This document shows, in pieces, positions 56,874 to 64,000 of a stretch of 64,000 nucleotides of DNA. Each line of letters opens with the position of its first letter. The first letter of the stretch is position 1. The notes beneath the pieces were generated by a model. That model saw only the letters and a list, made by a program, of their open reading frames with translations, made no database searches and had not been told where the DNA came from. The DNA is taken from contig NZ_JAAMPJ010000001.1 in NCBI RefSeq assembly GCF_011067745.1, forward strand, positions 1,040,829 through 1,104,828, in the 5' to 3' direction. The DNA comes from Lentzea alba. Its GTDB lineage: Bacteria > Actinomycetota > Actinomycetes > Mycobacteriales > Pseudonocardiaceae. Position numbers and translations under genes: made by a program.

Positions 56874-57350
56874 ATGGCCGGACGTGGGACGCCCGCCACA
56901 GCGTTGCTGGACAAGCAGCGGGTGGCGCACACCTTGCACTCGTACGAGCACGACCCCCGCCACGAGTCCTACGGGCTGGAGGCGGCCGAGGCGCTCGGGC
57001 TGGTGCCGGGCCGCGTCTTCAAGACGCTCGTGGCCGAAGTGGACGGCAAGCTCGCGGTCGGCGTCGTGCCGGTCACCGGGCAGCTCGACCTGAAGGGTCT
57101 CGCCGCGGCGTTGAAGGGCAAGAAGGCCAAGATGGCCGTCGTCGCCGACGCCGAGCGCGCCACCGGGTACGTCGCGGGCGGGATCTCGCCGCTGGGCCAG
57201 AAGAAGCGGCTGCCGGTCGTCATCGACTCATCGGCGTTGGAGTTCGAGACGGTGTTCTGCAGTGCCGGCAGGCGTGGCCTCGAAGTCGAGATCACGCCTG
57301 CCGAACTGGTTCGCCTGACCTCGGCCGTGGTGGCCTCGATCAGCGCTTGA
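56874..57350 (+). CDS. ybaK: YbaK/EbsC-family Cys-tRNA(Pro) deacylase
   Basis: 158 residues. Single editing domain: [41 protein letters not shown] (catalytic Lys strand), [21 protein letters not shown]. Removes Cys mischarged on tRNA-Pro. Divergent from sigR; the sigR promoter lies just before its ATG. Confidence 0.92.
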   Translation: MAGRGTPATALLDKQRVAHTLHSYEHDPRHESYGLEAAEALGLVPGRVFKTLVAEVDGKLAVGVVPVTGQLDLKGLAAALKGKKAKMAVVADAERATGYVAGGISPLGQKKRLPVVIDSSALEFETVFCSAGRRGLEVEITPAELVRLTSAVVASISA

Positions 57351-57358
57351 GCCGTGTC

Positions 57359-57847
57359 CTAGTCAGCCGGCCTCCGCAGGCCTCCCACCTGGACGAGCGC
57401 GCCGATACCCGACGGCCAGGCGACGGCCACACGATCGCCGGGGCCGTCCTGGCCGGGCAGGTCGAAATGGATCGACGCCGGGAAGACCTGGGGACCTTGG
57501 ATCGTCGAGATCACGTAGGCAGCGGCCTCGTAGATCCCGCCGACCGGTACCGCGACGTCCTCCCCGGGCTCGCCCCCGGTCACCTGGAGGTTCATCTCCC
57601 GCCCTCCCTCGTCGACGAAGCGCACGTTGCCGAGCGTGCCGCTGATCTTGCAGGAGGCGCCCTCGGCGGGGGCGAACCTCATCCAGTGCTGCGTCTTGTT
57701 CGCCGACGGCTTGTTCATGCGGTGGGCGCTGATCACCAGGTCGCTGCCGGTGCACCACGGGGTTTCGGCCTGGGCCACCGAGGTTCCCGTCACGGCCATG
57801 AGGGCGGCACCGGCCAGTGCCACAGCGGTCTTGCCGAGCATGCTCAC
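57359..57847 (-). CDS. Secreted DUF4232-like protein
   Basis: 162 residues from GTG 57847 with GGAG 5 bp upstream. Signal peptide SMLGKTAVALAGAALMAVTGTSVAQA. Mature part TPWCTGSDLVISA... with two cysteines (WCTG, SCKISG) and the pattern of DUF4232 exported proteins. Function unknown. Upstream in-frame extension to 58069 is rejected. Confidence 0.78.
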   Translation of the reverse strand: MSMLGKTAVALAGAALMAVTGTSVAQAETPWCTGSDLVISAHRMNKPSANKTQHWMRFAPAEGASCKISGTLGNVRFVDEGGREMNLQVTGGEPGEDVAVPVGGIYEAAAYVISTIQGPQVFPASIHFDLPGQDGPGDRVAVAWPSGIGALVQVGGLRRPAD

Positions 57848-57920
57848 ATGTACTCCGAATGCTTCTCGATTGGTGTTGCCCGGACACACCGGAAACGCCT
57901 TCGATCCGCGTTCGGTTGTA

Positions 57921-57934
57921 TCGAAACGTTTCGA
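57921..57934. promoter_or_regulatory. 14-bp perfect palindrome, LacI-type operator candidate
   Basis: TCGAAACGTTTCGA, centred on CG, 74 bp before the DUF4232-like start and after the DinB-like stop. It resembles LacI-family operators. It does not fit the LexA box, which needs TCGAAC-N4-GTTCGA. Confidence 0.5.
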
Positions 57935-57945
57935 GCCGGCGCTCG

Positions 57946-58488
57946 CTATTCGCCGGTCTGACCGTCGATCGCCTCGCGGAGCAGGTCCGCGTGACCGTTG
58001 TGCCGCGCGTACTCCTCGACCATGTGGGTCAGGATCCAGCGCAGGCTCATCCTGCGGCCGTCGCTCCACGGCGCGCGCTTGGCGAGTTGGCCGAGGTCAC
58101 CGGTTTCGAGGGCCTCTTCGACGGCCTTGCGGGCTCGGGCGACGTCGTCCTGCCAGAGGGAGTTGAGCTGCTCAGGCGTGTCGTCGGCGGCCGAGTGCCA
58201 GTCCCAGTCGTTGTCGGCCTTCCAGTCGACGCTCGCCCACGGCTCCAGCGGCTCGCGGTCCTGCAGCACGACGTGGAACCACTGCTGTTCCACGTAGGCC
58301 ATGTGCTTGAGGATGCCGCCGAGCGTCATCGACGACTTCGCCACGGTCCGGTTGAGCTGCTCCGCGTCGAGGCCCTTGGTCTTCCACGCGAGAGTGGCGC
58401 GCTGCCACTCCAGGAAGCCGTTCAGGGTGGCGAACTCGTCGCCGTCCATCGGCGGTTCGGGACGGCCGTGCTCGTCGAAGTCGCTCAT
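57946..58488 (-). CDS. DinB-like/DUF664 metal-binding protein
   Basis: 180 residues from ATG 58488 (MSDFDEHGRPEPP). Four-helix DinB/mycothiol-transferase-like fold: ILKHMAYVEQQW supplies one metal His, HMVEEYARHNGHADLLREAIDG the other two. DUF664 proteins are putative thiol-dependent transferases or hydrolases; in actinobacteria mycothiol is a plausible cofactor (inference). Confidence 0.88.
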   Translation of the reverse strand: MSDFDEHGRPEPPMDGDEFATLNGFLEWQRATLAWKTKGLDAEQLNRTVAKSSMTLGGILKHMAYVEQQWFHVVLQDREPLEPWASVDWKADNDWDWHSAADDTPEQLNSLWQDDVARARKAVEEALETGDLGQLAKRAPWSDGRRMSLRWILTHMVEEYARHNGHADLLREAIDGQTGE

Positions 58489-58499
58489 GATCCAGGACG

Positions 58500-59111
58500 T
58501 TAGTCGAGCGGACGCAGAACCCGGTCCAGCCATTCGCCGACAGATCGGCCGACGTCCGCGACGGACGCCTTGAGCGAGTGGTCACCCTGCAGCAGCACGA
58601 CTTCGCGGTGCTTGGACCGCTCGGGCTGGCCGAACGGGTCGTTCTCACCCTGCACGACCAGGGTCGCGACCTCGACACCGTCCAGCTCGGCCATGCGGGA
58701 CTTCTCCGGCTTGCCCGGCGGGTGCACGGGGAAAGCCAGGCACAGCACCGCGACGGCCTGGCCCTCGACGCTCGTGCGACAGGCCACGCGCGCGCCCGAC
58801 GACCGGCCGCCGAACACCAGCGGCAGGCCGTCGAACCAGCGTTCGCCCAGGTCGTCGACCACGGACAGCCAGGCGGTGTCGAGCTGCTTGGCCGGCGCGG
58901 GGGCACGGCGGCCCGCGACGCGGTAGGGCTGCTCGATCAGGGCCACGTGCACGCCGACCTTGTTGGCGGCGTGGCACGCGGCGACCAGATCCGGGGCCTC
59001 CACCCCACCACCGGCGCCGTGGCCCAGCAGCAGTGCCGCACGCGGTTCGTGGGCACAGTGCAGCGAGGCCCGCGCGGGGCCGTGCGGCGTGTCCACCAAC
59101 AGCGTCGTCAC
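58500..59111 (-). CDS. KANL3/Tex30-type alpha/beta hydrolase
   Basis: 203 residues. LLLGHGAGGGVEAPDL (oxyanion loop), FGGRSSGARVA (nucleophile Ser elbow), VVQGENDPFGQ (acid) and QGDHSLK (base His). Small dienelactone-hydrolase-like group of unknown substrate. Start overlaps the yedK stop by 4 bp. Confidence 0.85.
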   Translation of the reverse strand: MTTLLVDTPHGPARASLHCAHEPRAALLLGHGAGGGVEAPDLVAACHAANKVGVHVALIEQPYRVAGRRAPAPAKQLDTAWLSVVDDLGERWFDGLPLVFGGRSSGARVACRTSVEGQAVAVLCLAFPVHPPGKPEKSRMAELDGVEVATLVVQGENDPFGQPERSKHREVVLLQGDHSLKASVADVGRSVGEWLDRVLRPLD

Positions 59112-59836
59112 GACTGCTCGAACAACGTGGGTGCGGGCTTCTCGTCTTCAGTCAACGAGACGCGGTCCATCAACGAGGCGTTGTTGTTCTTCACACTGTT
59201 CACCGCCGTCGATACCGGGCGCAGTTCGAGCGCGTCGACGATCGAAGGATCAGGAGCCAGCAGCTCGCTCGGGTCGAGGGACGTCGGGTCGAGCCAGGCG
59301 GACCAGCGGTCCTGAGGCAGCAGCAACGGCATGCGGTGGTGCACCTCGGTCACAGCGCCGATGGCGTCCGTGGTGAGCACCGCGCACGTGACGGTGGGGA
59401 CGTCGTCCTTCCACCACACCGACCAGATGCCGGCCATGGCCAGCGAAGCGCCATCGCCGAGGGTGATGAAGTACGGCTGTTTGCGCCCTTCGCCCGGCTG
59501 CCATTCGTACCAGCCCTCGGCGGGAAGGATGCAGCGGCGCTTGATCGCGGACTGCTTGTAGGCGGGCTTGGTCAGCACGCTCTCGGCGCGGGCGTTGATC
59601 ATCTTGGCGGCGCCGGAGAGGTCCTTGGCCCAGTGCGGGACGAGGCCCCAGCGCATGACGCGGATGCTGCGCTCCAGCTCCTCGTCCTCTGGTTTGCGCT
59701 CGACCACGGCCATGACGTGCTTGGTGGGAGCGATGTTGTAGTCCGCCCCCGGCGCTTCGTCGCCGGTCCCGTCCACCGCGTCGAACTCGGCCGCCAGCAG
59801 CGCCGGGTCCTTGGTGGAGGCGTACCTACCGCACAA
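59108..59836 (-). CDS. yedK: SOS response-associated peptidase, abasic-site DNA-protein crosslinker (YedK/HMCES)
   Basis: 242 residues beginning MCGRYAS; Cys2 becomes the N-terminal residue after Met removal and forms the thiazolidine crosslink with abasic sites in single-stranded DNA. Other conserved parts: [31 protein letters not shown] and [10 protein letters not shown]. No SOS box was seen in front. Position between sigR and aroA recalls Rv3226c. Confidence 0.93.
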   Translation of the reverse strand: MCGRYASTKDPALLAAEFDAVDGTGDEAPGADYNIAPTKHVMAVVERKPEDEELERSIRVMRWGLVPHWAKDLSGAAKMINARAESVLTKPAYKQSAIKRRCILPAEGWYEWQPGEGRKQPYFITLGDGASLAMAGIWSVWWKDDVPTVTCAVLTTDAIGAVTEVHHRMPLLLPQDRWSAWLDPTSLDPSELLAPDPSIVDALELRPVSTAVNSVKNNNASLMDRVSLTEDEKPAPTLFEQS

Positions 59837-59921
59837 AACCGATCACCTCCGAAGTCGTCATCGTCGCACGTCGGGAACACCTGTGCGAGCCACGCCATTG
59901 GGGATGCGGGATCATTCACGC

Positions 59922-61187
59922 ATGACTCAGCACTGGTCAGCTCCCAGCGCACCCGGTCCAGTCCACGCGACCGTGCCGGTGCCCGGCTCGAAGTCGATCA
60001 CCAACCGCGTGCTGGTGCTCGCGGCACTGGCCGACGGGCCCTCCACCGTGCACGCGCCGTTGCGCAGCCGGGACACCGTGTTGATGGCCGCCGCACTCTC
60101 GTCGTTGGGCGTCGGTTTCGCCGACCGGGAGGACGGCGGCTGGGACGTGACGCCCGGTGCGTTGCGCGGGCCTGCCGACGTCGACTGCGGTCTCGCGGGC
60201 ACGGTCATGCGGTTCCTGCCGCCCGCCGCCGCGCTGGCCGAGGGCGAGATCAGGTTCGACGGCGACCCGCACGCCCGCACGCGGCCGATGGCGACCGTGC
60301 TGAGTGCGTTGCGTTCGCTGGGCGCGGACATCGAGGGCGACTCGCTGCCGTTCACGTTGCGCGGCACGGGATCGGTGGCCGGTGGCGAGGTGACGATCGA
60401 CGCGTCGGGCTCGTCGCAGTTCGTCTCCGGGCTGCTGCTGTCCGCCGCGCGGTACGAGAAGGGCGTGACGGTGCGGCACGACGGCAAGCCCGTGCCTTCG
60501 TTGCCGCACATCGACATGACGGTCCAGACGCTGCGTTCGGTGGGCGTCCGGGTGGAGACCGAGGCGAACCTGTGGCACGTCGAGCCCGGTCCAATCGCCG
60601 CCCGCACGTGGCACGTGGAGCCGGACCTGTCGAACGCGACGGTGTTCCTGGCGGCGGCCGCGGTGACCGGTGGCGAGGTGACGATTCCGCACTGGCCCGC
60701 TTCGACCACCCAGCCCGGTGACTCGGTGCGCGACATCCTGGAGCGCATGGGATGCACGGTCGAGTTGTCCGAGCGCGGGCTGACGGTGCGCGGGCCGGCG
60801 CGACTGTCCGGTTTGGACATCGACCTGCGCGACGAGAGCGAGCTGACGCCGACGGTGGCAGCGCTGGCCTCGCTGGCCGAGGGACAGACCGTCATCCGCG
60901 GTGTCGCGCACATCCGCGGCCACGAGACCGACCGGATCGCGGCGCTGGTGAACGAGATCAACGGGTTGGGCGGCAACGCCTCCGAGACCGAGGACGGCCT
61001 GATCATCGAGCCGGCGCCGTTGCGTGGCGGCGTGTGGAAGGCCTACGCGGACCACCGGATGGCGACCGCGGGCGCGATCATCGGGCTGCTGGTGCCGGGC
61101 GTCGAGGTCGACGACATCGGCAGCACCACCAAGACGATCCCCGACTTCCCGGGGATGTGGGACGCCATGCTCGGCGGGGGCGCGTAG
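59922..61187 (+). CDS. aroA: 3-phosphoshikimate 1-carboxyvinyltransferase (EPSP synthase)
   Basis: 421 residues from ATG 59922 ([13 protein letters not shown]). Shikimate pathway, sixth step. PGSKSITNR (Lys of the PEP site), [53 protein letters not shown]. No clear ribosome-binding site. Two bp separate its stop from rsgA. Confidence 0.96.
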   Translation: MTQHWSAPSAPGPVHATVPVPGSKSITNRVLVLAALADGPSTVHAPLRSRDTVLMAAALSSLGVGFADREDGGWDVTPGALRGPADVDCGLAGTVMRFLPPAAALAEGEIRFDGDPHARTRPMATVLSALRSLGADIEGDSLPFTLRGTGSVAGGEVTIDASGSSQFVSGLLLSAARYEKGVTVRHDGKPVPSLPHIDMTVQTLRSVGVRVETEANLWHVEPGPIAARTWHVEPDLSNATVFLAAAAVTGGEVTIPHWPASTTQPGDSVRDILERMGCTVELSERGLTVRGPARLSGLDIDLRDESELTPTVAALASLAEGQTVIRGVAHIRGHETDRIAALVNEINGLGGNASETEDGLIIEPAPLRGGVWKAYADHRMATAGAIIGLLVPGVEVDDIGSTTKTIPDFPGMWDAMLGGGA

Positions 61188-61189
61188 AA

Positions 61190-62188
61190 GTGAGCAAGCG
61201 GGACTGGCGCAACCTCGACGAGTCCGACGTGCGCGTGCGCCCCGGCAAGGGGACGCGGCCGCGCAGCAAGAGGCGACCCGAACACGCCGACGCCGAGAGC
61301 GCGATGGTGATCGGCGTGGACCGCGGCCGCTGGACGTGCGCGTTGGAGTCCGGTGTCGTCGTCACCGCGATGCGTGCGCGCGAACTGGGCCGCACGCCCG
61401 TGGTGGTGGGAGACCAGGTCGGCATCGTCGGTGACACGTCGGGCCAGCCGGACACGCTGGCCCGCATCGTGCGCGTCGAGGAGCGGACCTCGGTGCTGCG
61501 CCGGACCGCGGACGACACCGATCCGTTCGAACGGGTCGTCGTCGCGAACGCCTCCCAGCTCATCATGGTGGTAGCGCTGGCGGATCCCCCGCCGCGCACG
61601 GGTTTCATCGACCGGTGCCTGGTCGCCGCGTACGCCGGCGGCCTGGAACCGGTGCTGTGCCTGACGAAGTCGGACCTCGCGTCCGCGGAGAAGTTGCTCG
61701 CGCTGTACACCGAGCTCGACGTACCGGTCATCGTGACGCGGTTCGACGAGGAGCCCGCCGTCCTGCGCGCGCGGCTGACGGACACGGTGTCGTGCCTGAT
61801 CGGCCACTCCGGTGTCGGCAAGTCCACGCTGGTCAACAAACTGGTGCCGGACGCGAACCGCGCGGTGGGCGTGGTGTCGGGTGTCGGCAAGGGCCGGCAC
61901 ACCTCGACCCAGGCCGTGGCGCTGCGCCTGCCCGACGGCGGCTGGGTCGTGGACACGCCGGGCATCCGCTCGTTCGGCCTCGCGCACATCACGCCGGACG
62001 ACATCGTGAAGGCGTTCCCGGACTTCGCCGAGGCCGCCGAGGAGTGCCCGCCCGGCTGCGGCCATCTGGGTGCGCCCGAGGATCCCGGCTGCATGCTGGA
62101 CGAGCTCGTGCCGGACGCGCCGGGCCGGTTGGCGTCGTTGCGGCGGCTGCTGGCGTCCAAGGCCGGGTTGGACGAACACCCGGAATGA
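61190..62188 (+). CDS. rsgA: Ribosome-small-subunit-dependent GTPase A
   Basis: 332 residues from GTG 61190. Circularly permuted GTPase: OB-fold N-terminus, then G4 LTKSDL, G1 GHSGVGKST, G3 DTPGIRSFG, and a zinc-binding C-terminus (ECPPGCGHLGAPEDPGC). Late 30S assembly factor. Likely co-transcribed with aroA. Confidence 0.95.
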   Translation: MSKRDWRNLDESDVRVRPGKGTRPRSKRRPEHADAESAMVIGVDRGRWTCALESGVVVTAMRARELGRTPVVVGDQVGIVGDTSGQPDTLARIVRVEERTSVLRRTADDTDPFERVVVANASQLIMVVALADPPPRTGFIDRCLVAAYAGGLEPVLCLTKSDLASAEKLLALYTELDVPVIVTRFDEEPAVLRARLTDTVSCLIGHSGVGKSTLVNKLVPDANRAVGVVSGVGKGRHTSTQAVALRLPDGGWVVDTPGIRSFGLAHITPDDIVKAFPDFAEAAEECPPGCGHLGAPEDPGCMLDELVPDAPGRLASLRRLLASKAGLDEHPE

Positions 62189-62216
62189 GATTGCGCCCAT
62201 CAGTCACACTTCGGGC

Positions 62217-62798
62217 GTGATCAGACTTCTGGGGGCGGTCGGGCTGGTGGTGGCCCTGGCCTCGTGCACCACGCAGCCACGAGCCACGCCGCCGAGCACG
62301 ACCAGCACGGCGGCGTCGACGGGGACGACGGGGACGACGACGGTGACCACGACGTCGCCGCGCATCGACACGCCGCGCAACGTCGCGTCGGTCGACCCGT
62401 GCACGCTCTTCACCGAGAAGGACCTCACGAAGTACAAGTACGGCCCGTTCTCCGTCCCGCCCGCGCCTTACGAGCAGATCCCGGGCACCTGCGCGGCCAC
62501 GTTCGGCACCGGTGCACCCGACGACCTCGTCGTGCTCGTCGGCGTGCTGCCGCGTGCCTACGACGCGGAGAAGGCCGCCAACCCCGGCGGCCACCAGGGC
62601 CTGATCGAGGGCCACCACGTGTGGTTCTCGTGCGGCGGCGACGCGGCACAGGTGTCGTGCGCCGCGTGGGCGGCCGTGGCGCCGGAGCACTCGCTCTCGG
62701 TGTCGTTGGGGCAGAAGGGCGGCAACGAATCCCGGTTGCTGCTCAACACCCAGTCGCTGATCACCGACGTGCTCACACGGATGCCGAAGGCCTCATGA
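62217..62798 (+). CDS. DUF3558-like lipoprotein 1
   Basis: 193 residues from GTG 62217. Signal VIRLLGAVGLVVALASC, lipobox Cys17, then a Thr/Ser-rich spacer and TSPRIDTPRNVASVDPCTLF, the usual start of the DUF3558 domain. Overlaps the next gene by 4 bp (ATGA). Function unknown. Confidence 0.85.
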   Translation: MIRLLGAVGLVVALASCTTQPRATPPSTTSTAASTGTTGTTTVTTTSPRIDTPRNVASVDPCTLFTEKDLTKYKYGPFSVPPAPYEQIPGTCAATFGTGAPDDLVVLVGVLPRAYDAEKAANPGGHQGLIEGHHVWFSCGGDAAQVSCAAWAAVAPEHSLSVSLGQKGGNESRLLLNTQSLITDVLTRMPKAS

Positions 62799-62934
62799 AG
62801 CGCTACCTGCCACTGCTCCTCCTGCTCACCGGTTGCGCCGCCGCTCCGGTCACGTCCACCCCGAGCACCACGAGCGCGACGACGACAACCACGACGGTCG
62901 CCACGACGTCGCCGCGCATCGACACGCCGCGCAA
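62347..62934. repeat. 34-bp identical segment shared by two lipoprotein genes
   Basis: 62347-62380 and 62901-62934 are identical for 34 bp; both encode the linker peptide TTSPRIDTPR. The rest of the two genes has diverged more. Confidence 0.8.
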
Positions 62935-63325
62935 GCTGCCCGCCGACCCGTGCCTGCTGCTGAGCGCCGAGGACTTCGACAGTCCCCTGGCCGATCCACC
63001 GGCGCCGTACCCCGACCTCCCGCGGTCGTGTGCGTTCCGCGAGGGGACGGGCGCCGAGTCAGACCTGCTCGTCCTGGTGGTGTTCGCGGACGCCTACGCG
63101 AAACCGGAGAACGCCAGGGAGTCGCTCATCGGTGACGGCCACTCGGCGGCGGTGTCGTTCGCCGTCGCACCCGGAATCACGGAGTGCACCTACCTCGTCG
63201 CGGTCAACGCGACCGAGTCGTACAAGGTCATCGCGAGCCTGCGGAACGCGACCTCCGGCGACCAGGTGTCGGCGATCGCGCTGGGCAAGGCACAGCGGGC
63301 GTTCAAGCGGCTTGTCACGTCCTGA
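62795..63325 (+). CDS. DUF3558-like lipoprotein 2
   Basis: 176 residues. Signal MKRYLPLLLLLTGC, lipobox Cys14, Thr-rich spacer, TSPRIDTPRKLPADPCLLLSAEDF. Paralogue of the upstream gene and coupled to it. Confidence 0.85.
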   Translation: MKRYLPLLLLLTGCAAAPVTSTPSTTSATTTTTTVATTSPRIDTPRKLPADPCLLLSAEDFDSPLADPPAPYPDLPRSCAFREGTGAESDLLVLVVFADAYAKPENARESLIGDGHSAAVSFAVAPGITECTYLVAVNATESYKVIASLRNATSGDQVSAIALGKAQRAFKRLVTS

Positions 63326-63347
63326 CGCGCTGTCTCGTCCCCTGGTC

Positions 63348-64000
63348 ATGAAGGTATTCGTGATCGGTGCGACGGGTGTGCTCGGACGGGAGGCGGTGCC
63401 GCTGCTGCGGGCGGCCGGACACGAGGTCGGGGTGCTGGACCGGCGCACGACCTCGATGTTCGACGCGCGGCAGCTCGCCACCGCGCTGACCGGCTACGAC
63501 GCCGTCGTCAACCTCGCCACCCGCATCCCGCTGAGCGCCAAGGCCGTCCTGGCCAGTGCCTGGGCGGAGAACAACCGCATCCGGACCGAGGGCAGTGCCG
63601 CGGTGGCCGAGGCGGCGCGGATGGCCGGTGTCGGGCGGATCGTGCAGGAGGGCATCTCGTTCGTCTACGCGGACGGCGGTGACCGGGAGCTCTACGAGGA
63701 CGCGCCGCTCAAGCCGGTCGGGCACATCGCCAGTTCGGTCACCGCGCAGCACAACGTCCTGGCGCACCCCGGCGGGGTCTTCCTGCGCATCGGGATGCTG
63801 ATCGGCGGCGAGGCGCAGTCGCCGCCGGTGCTCATCGGCGACGGCTGGATGTCCGTCGTGCACCCCGGTGACGCCGCGGCCGCTGCCGTGGCGGTGCTGG
63901 ACGCGCCTCCCGGGATCTACAACGTCGGTACGCCGGTGTTGAAGCGGGACCTGGGCATCACGCGGCTGCCGGCCTTCCTGGGCAGGTTCGCCGCGTCGTT
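63348..64000 (+). CDS. NAD(P)-dependent epimerase/reductase, 3' end cut by window
   Basis: At least 217 residues from ATG 63348; no stop before the window ends. Rossmann start MKVFVIGATGVLGREAVPLL, then DAVVNLATRIP and GVGRIVQEGISFVYAD, as in atypical/extended short-chain dehydrogenases acting on nucleotide sugars or related compounds. Substrate unknown. Confidence 0.85.
   Translation, partial: MKVFVIGATGVLGREAVPLLRAAGHEVGVLDRRTTSMFDARQLATALTGYDAVVNLATRIPLSAKAVLASAWAENNRIRTEGSAAVAEAARMAGVGRIVQEGISFVYADGGDRELYEDAPLKPVGHIASSVTAQHNVLAHPGGVFLRIGMLIGGEAQSPPVLIGDGWMSVVHPGDAAAAAVAVLDAPPGIYNVGTPVLKRDLGITRLPAFLGRFAAS

Noticed and set aside
57921-57934. TCGAAACGTTTCGA as a LexA/SOS box
   Set aside because: Actinobacterial LexA boxes need TCGAAC-N4-GTTCGA; this site is two bases too short and centred on CG.

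Overview
High-GC (about 70% by eye) actinobacterial chromosome. Gene content points to the Pseudonocardiales (Lentzea/Saccharothrix/Actinosynnema-like): a Kgd-type 2-oxoglutarate enzyme without a lipoyl domain, WhiB1, mycothiol-type SigR/RsrA, PdtaS, nickel SOD with its own maturation protease, many GTG starts, and many 1-4 bp start/stop overlaps. No rRNA, tRNA, CRISPR array, transposase, prophage or replication origin was seen. Both window ends cut a gene.

Layout: 1-4.2 kb, the end of a fused ABC exporter, a repeat/hairpin-rich gap and an orphan ATP-grasp protein. 4.4-8.4 kb, kgd and its small DUF6104 neighbour. 8.4-11.1 kb, a membrane-tethered NACHT NTPase. 11.1-15.9 kb, an aldo/keto reductase, an orphan type-1 binding lipoprotein, a secreted subtilase and an XRE regulator. 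15.95-22.7 kb, a tightly coupled minus-strand histidine-utilisation operon hutH-hutU-(M20 amidohydrolase)-hutF-hutI. 22.7-25.1 kb, an ECF sigma/membrane anti-sigma-like pair and a divergent IclR regulator. 25.1-28.4 kb, MarR, haloalkane-dehalogenase-like hydrolase and two tandem double-GNAT proteins. 28.4-31.7 kb, an osmoprotectant ABC operon. 31.8-34.6 kb, a branched-polyamine-synthase-like protein followed by a DUF4062 protein. 34.6-40.9 kb, a multi-PAS GGDEF/EAL protein, malic enzyme, a dTDP-sugar epimerase and divergent sodX/sodN. 41-46 kb, a TIR-NB-ARC-TPR protein and a large secreted hydrolase. 46.2-52.4 kb, small unknowns, phosphatase, SSAT-like acetyltransferase, membrane protein, secreted GH28 enzyme, DUF574 methyltransferase, secreted trypsin and a membrane protein.

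52.6-62.2 kb is a conserved actinobacterial core block with gene order recalling Mycobacterium tuberculosis Rv3218-Rv3228: lipid kinase, whiB1, pdtaS, ribosomal protein bL37, rsrA, sigR, yedK/HMCES, aroA, rsgA, with ybaK, a DUF4232-like secreted protein, DinB-like and alpha/beta hydrolase genes inserted. 62.2-64 kb holds two tandem DUF3558-like lipoproteins and a truncated NAD(P)-dependent reductase.

The most interesting points are: three single-gene immune-like signalling proteins in the accessory stretches (NACHT; DUF4062 beside a branched-polyamine-synthase homologue; TIR-NB-ARC-TPR); two GTGA-N6-TCAC CRP-like sites before whiB1; a probable CTG start codon for pdtaS; a SigR-type promoter before sigR; three near-identical odd-centred palindromes inside hut genes; a dyad and hairpin before hutH; and a hut pathway that lacks HutG but carries an M20 amidohydrolase in its place.
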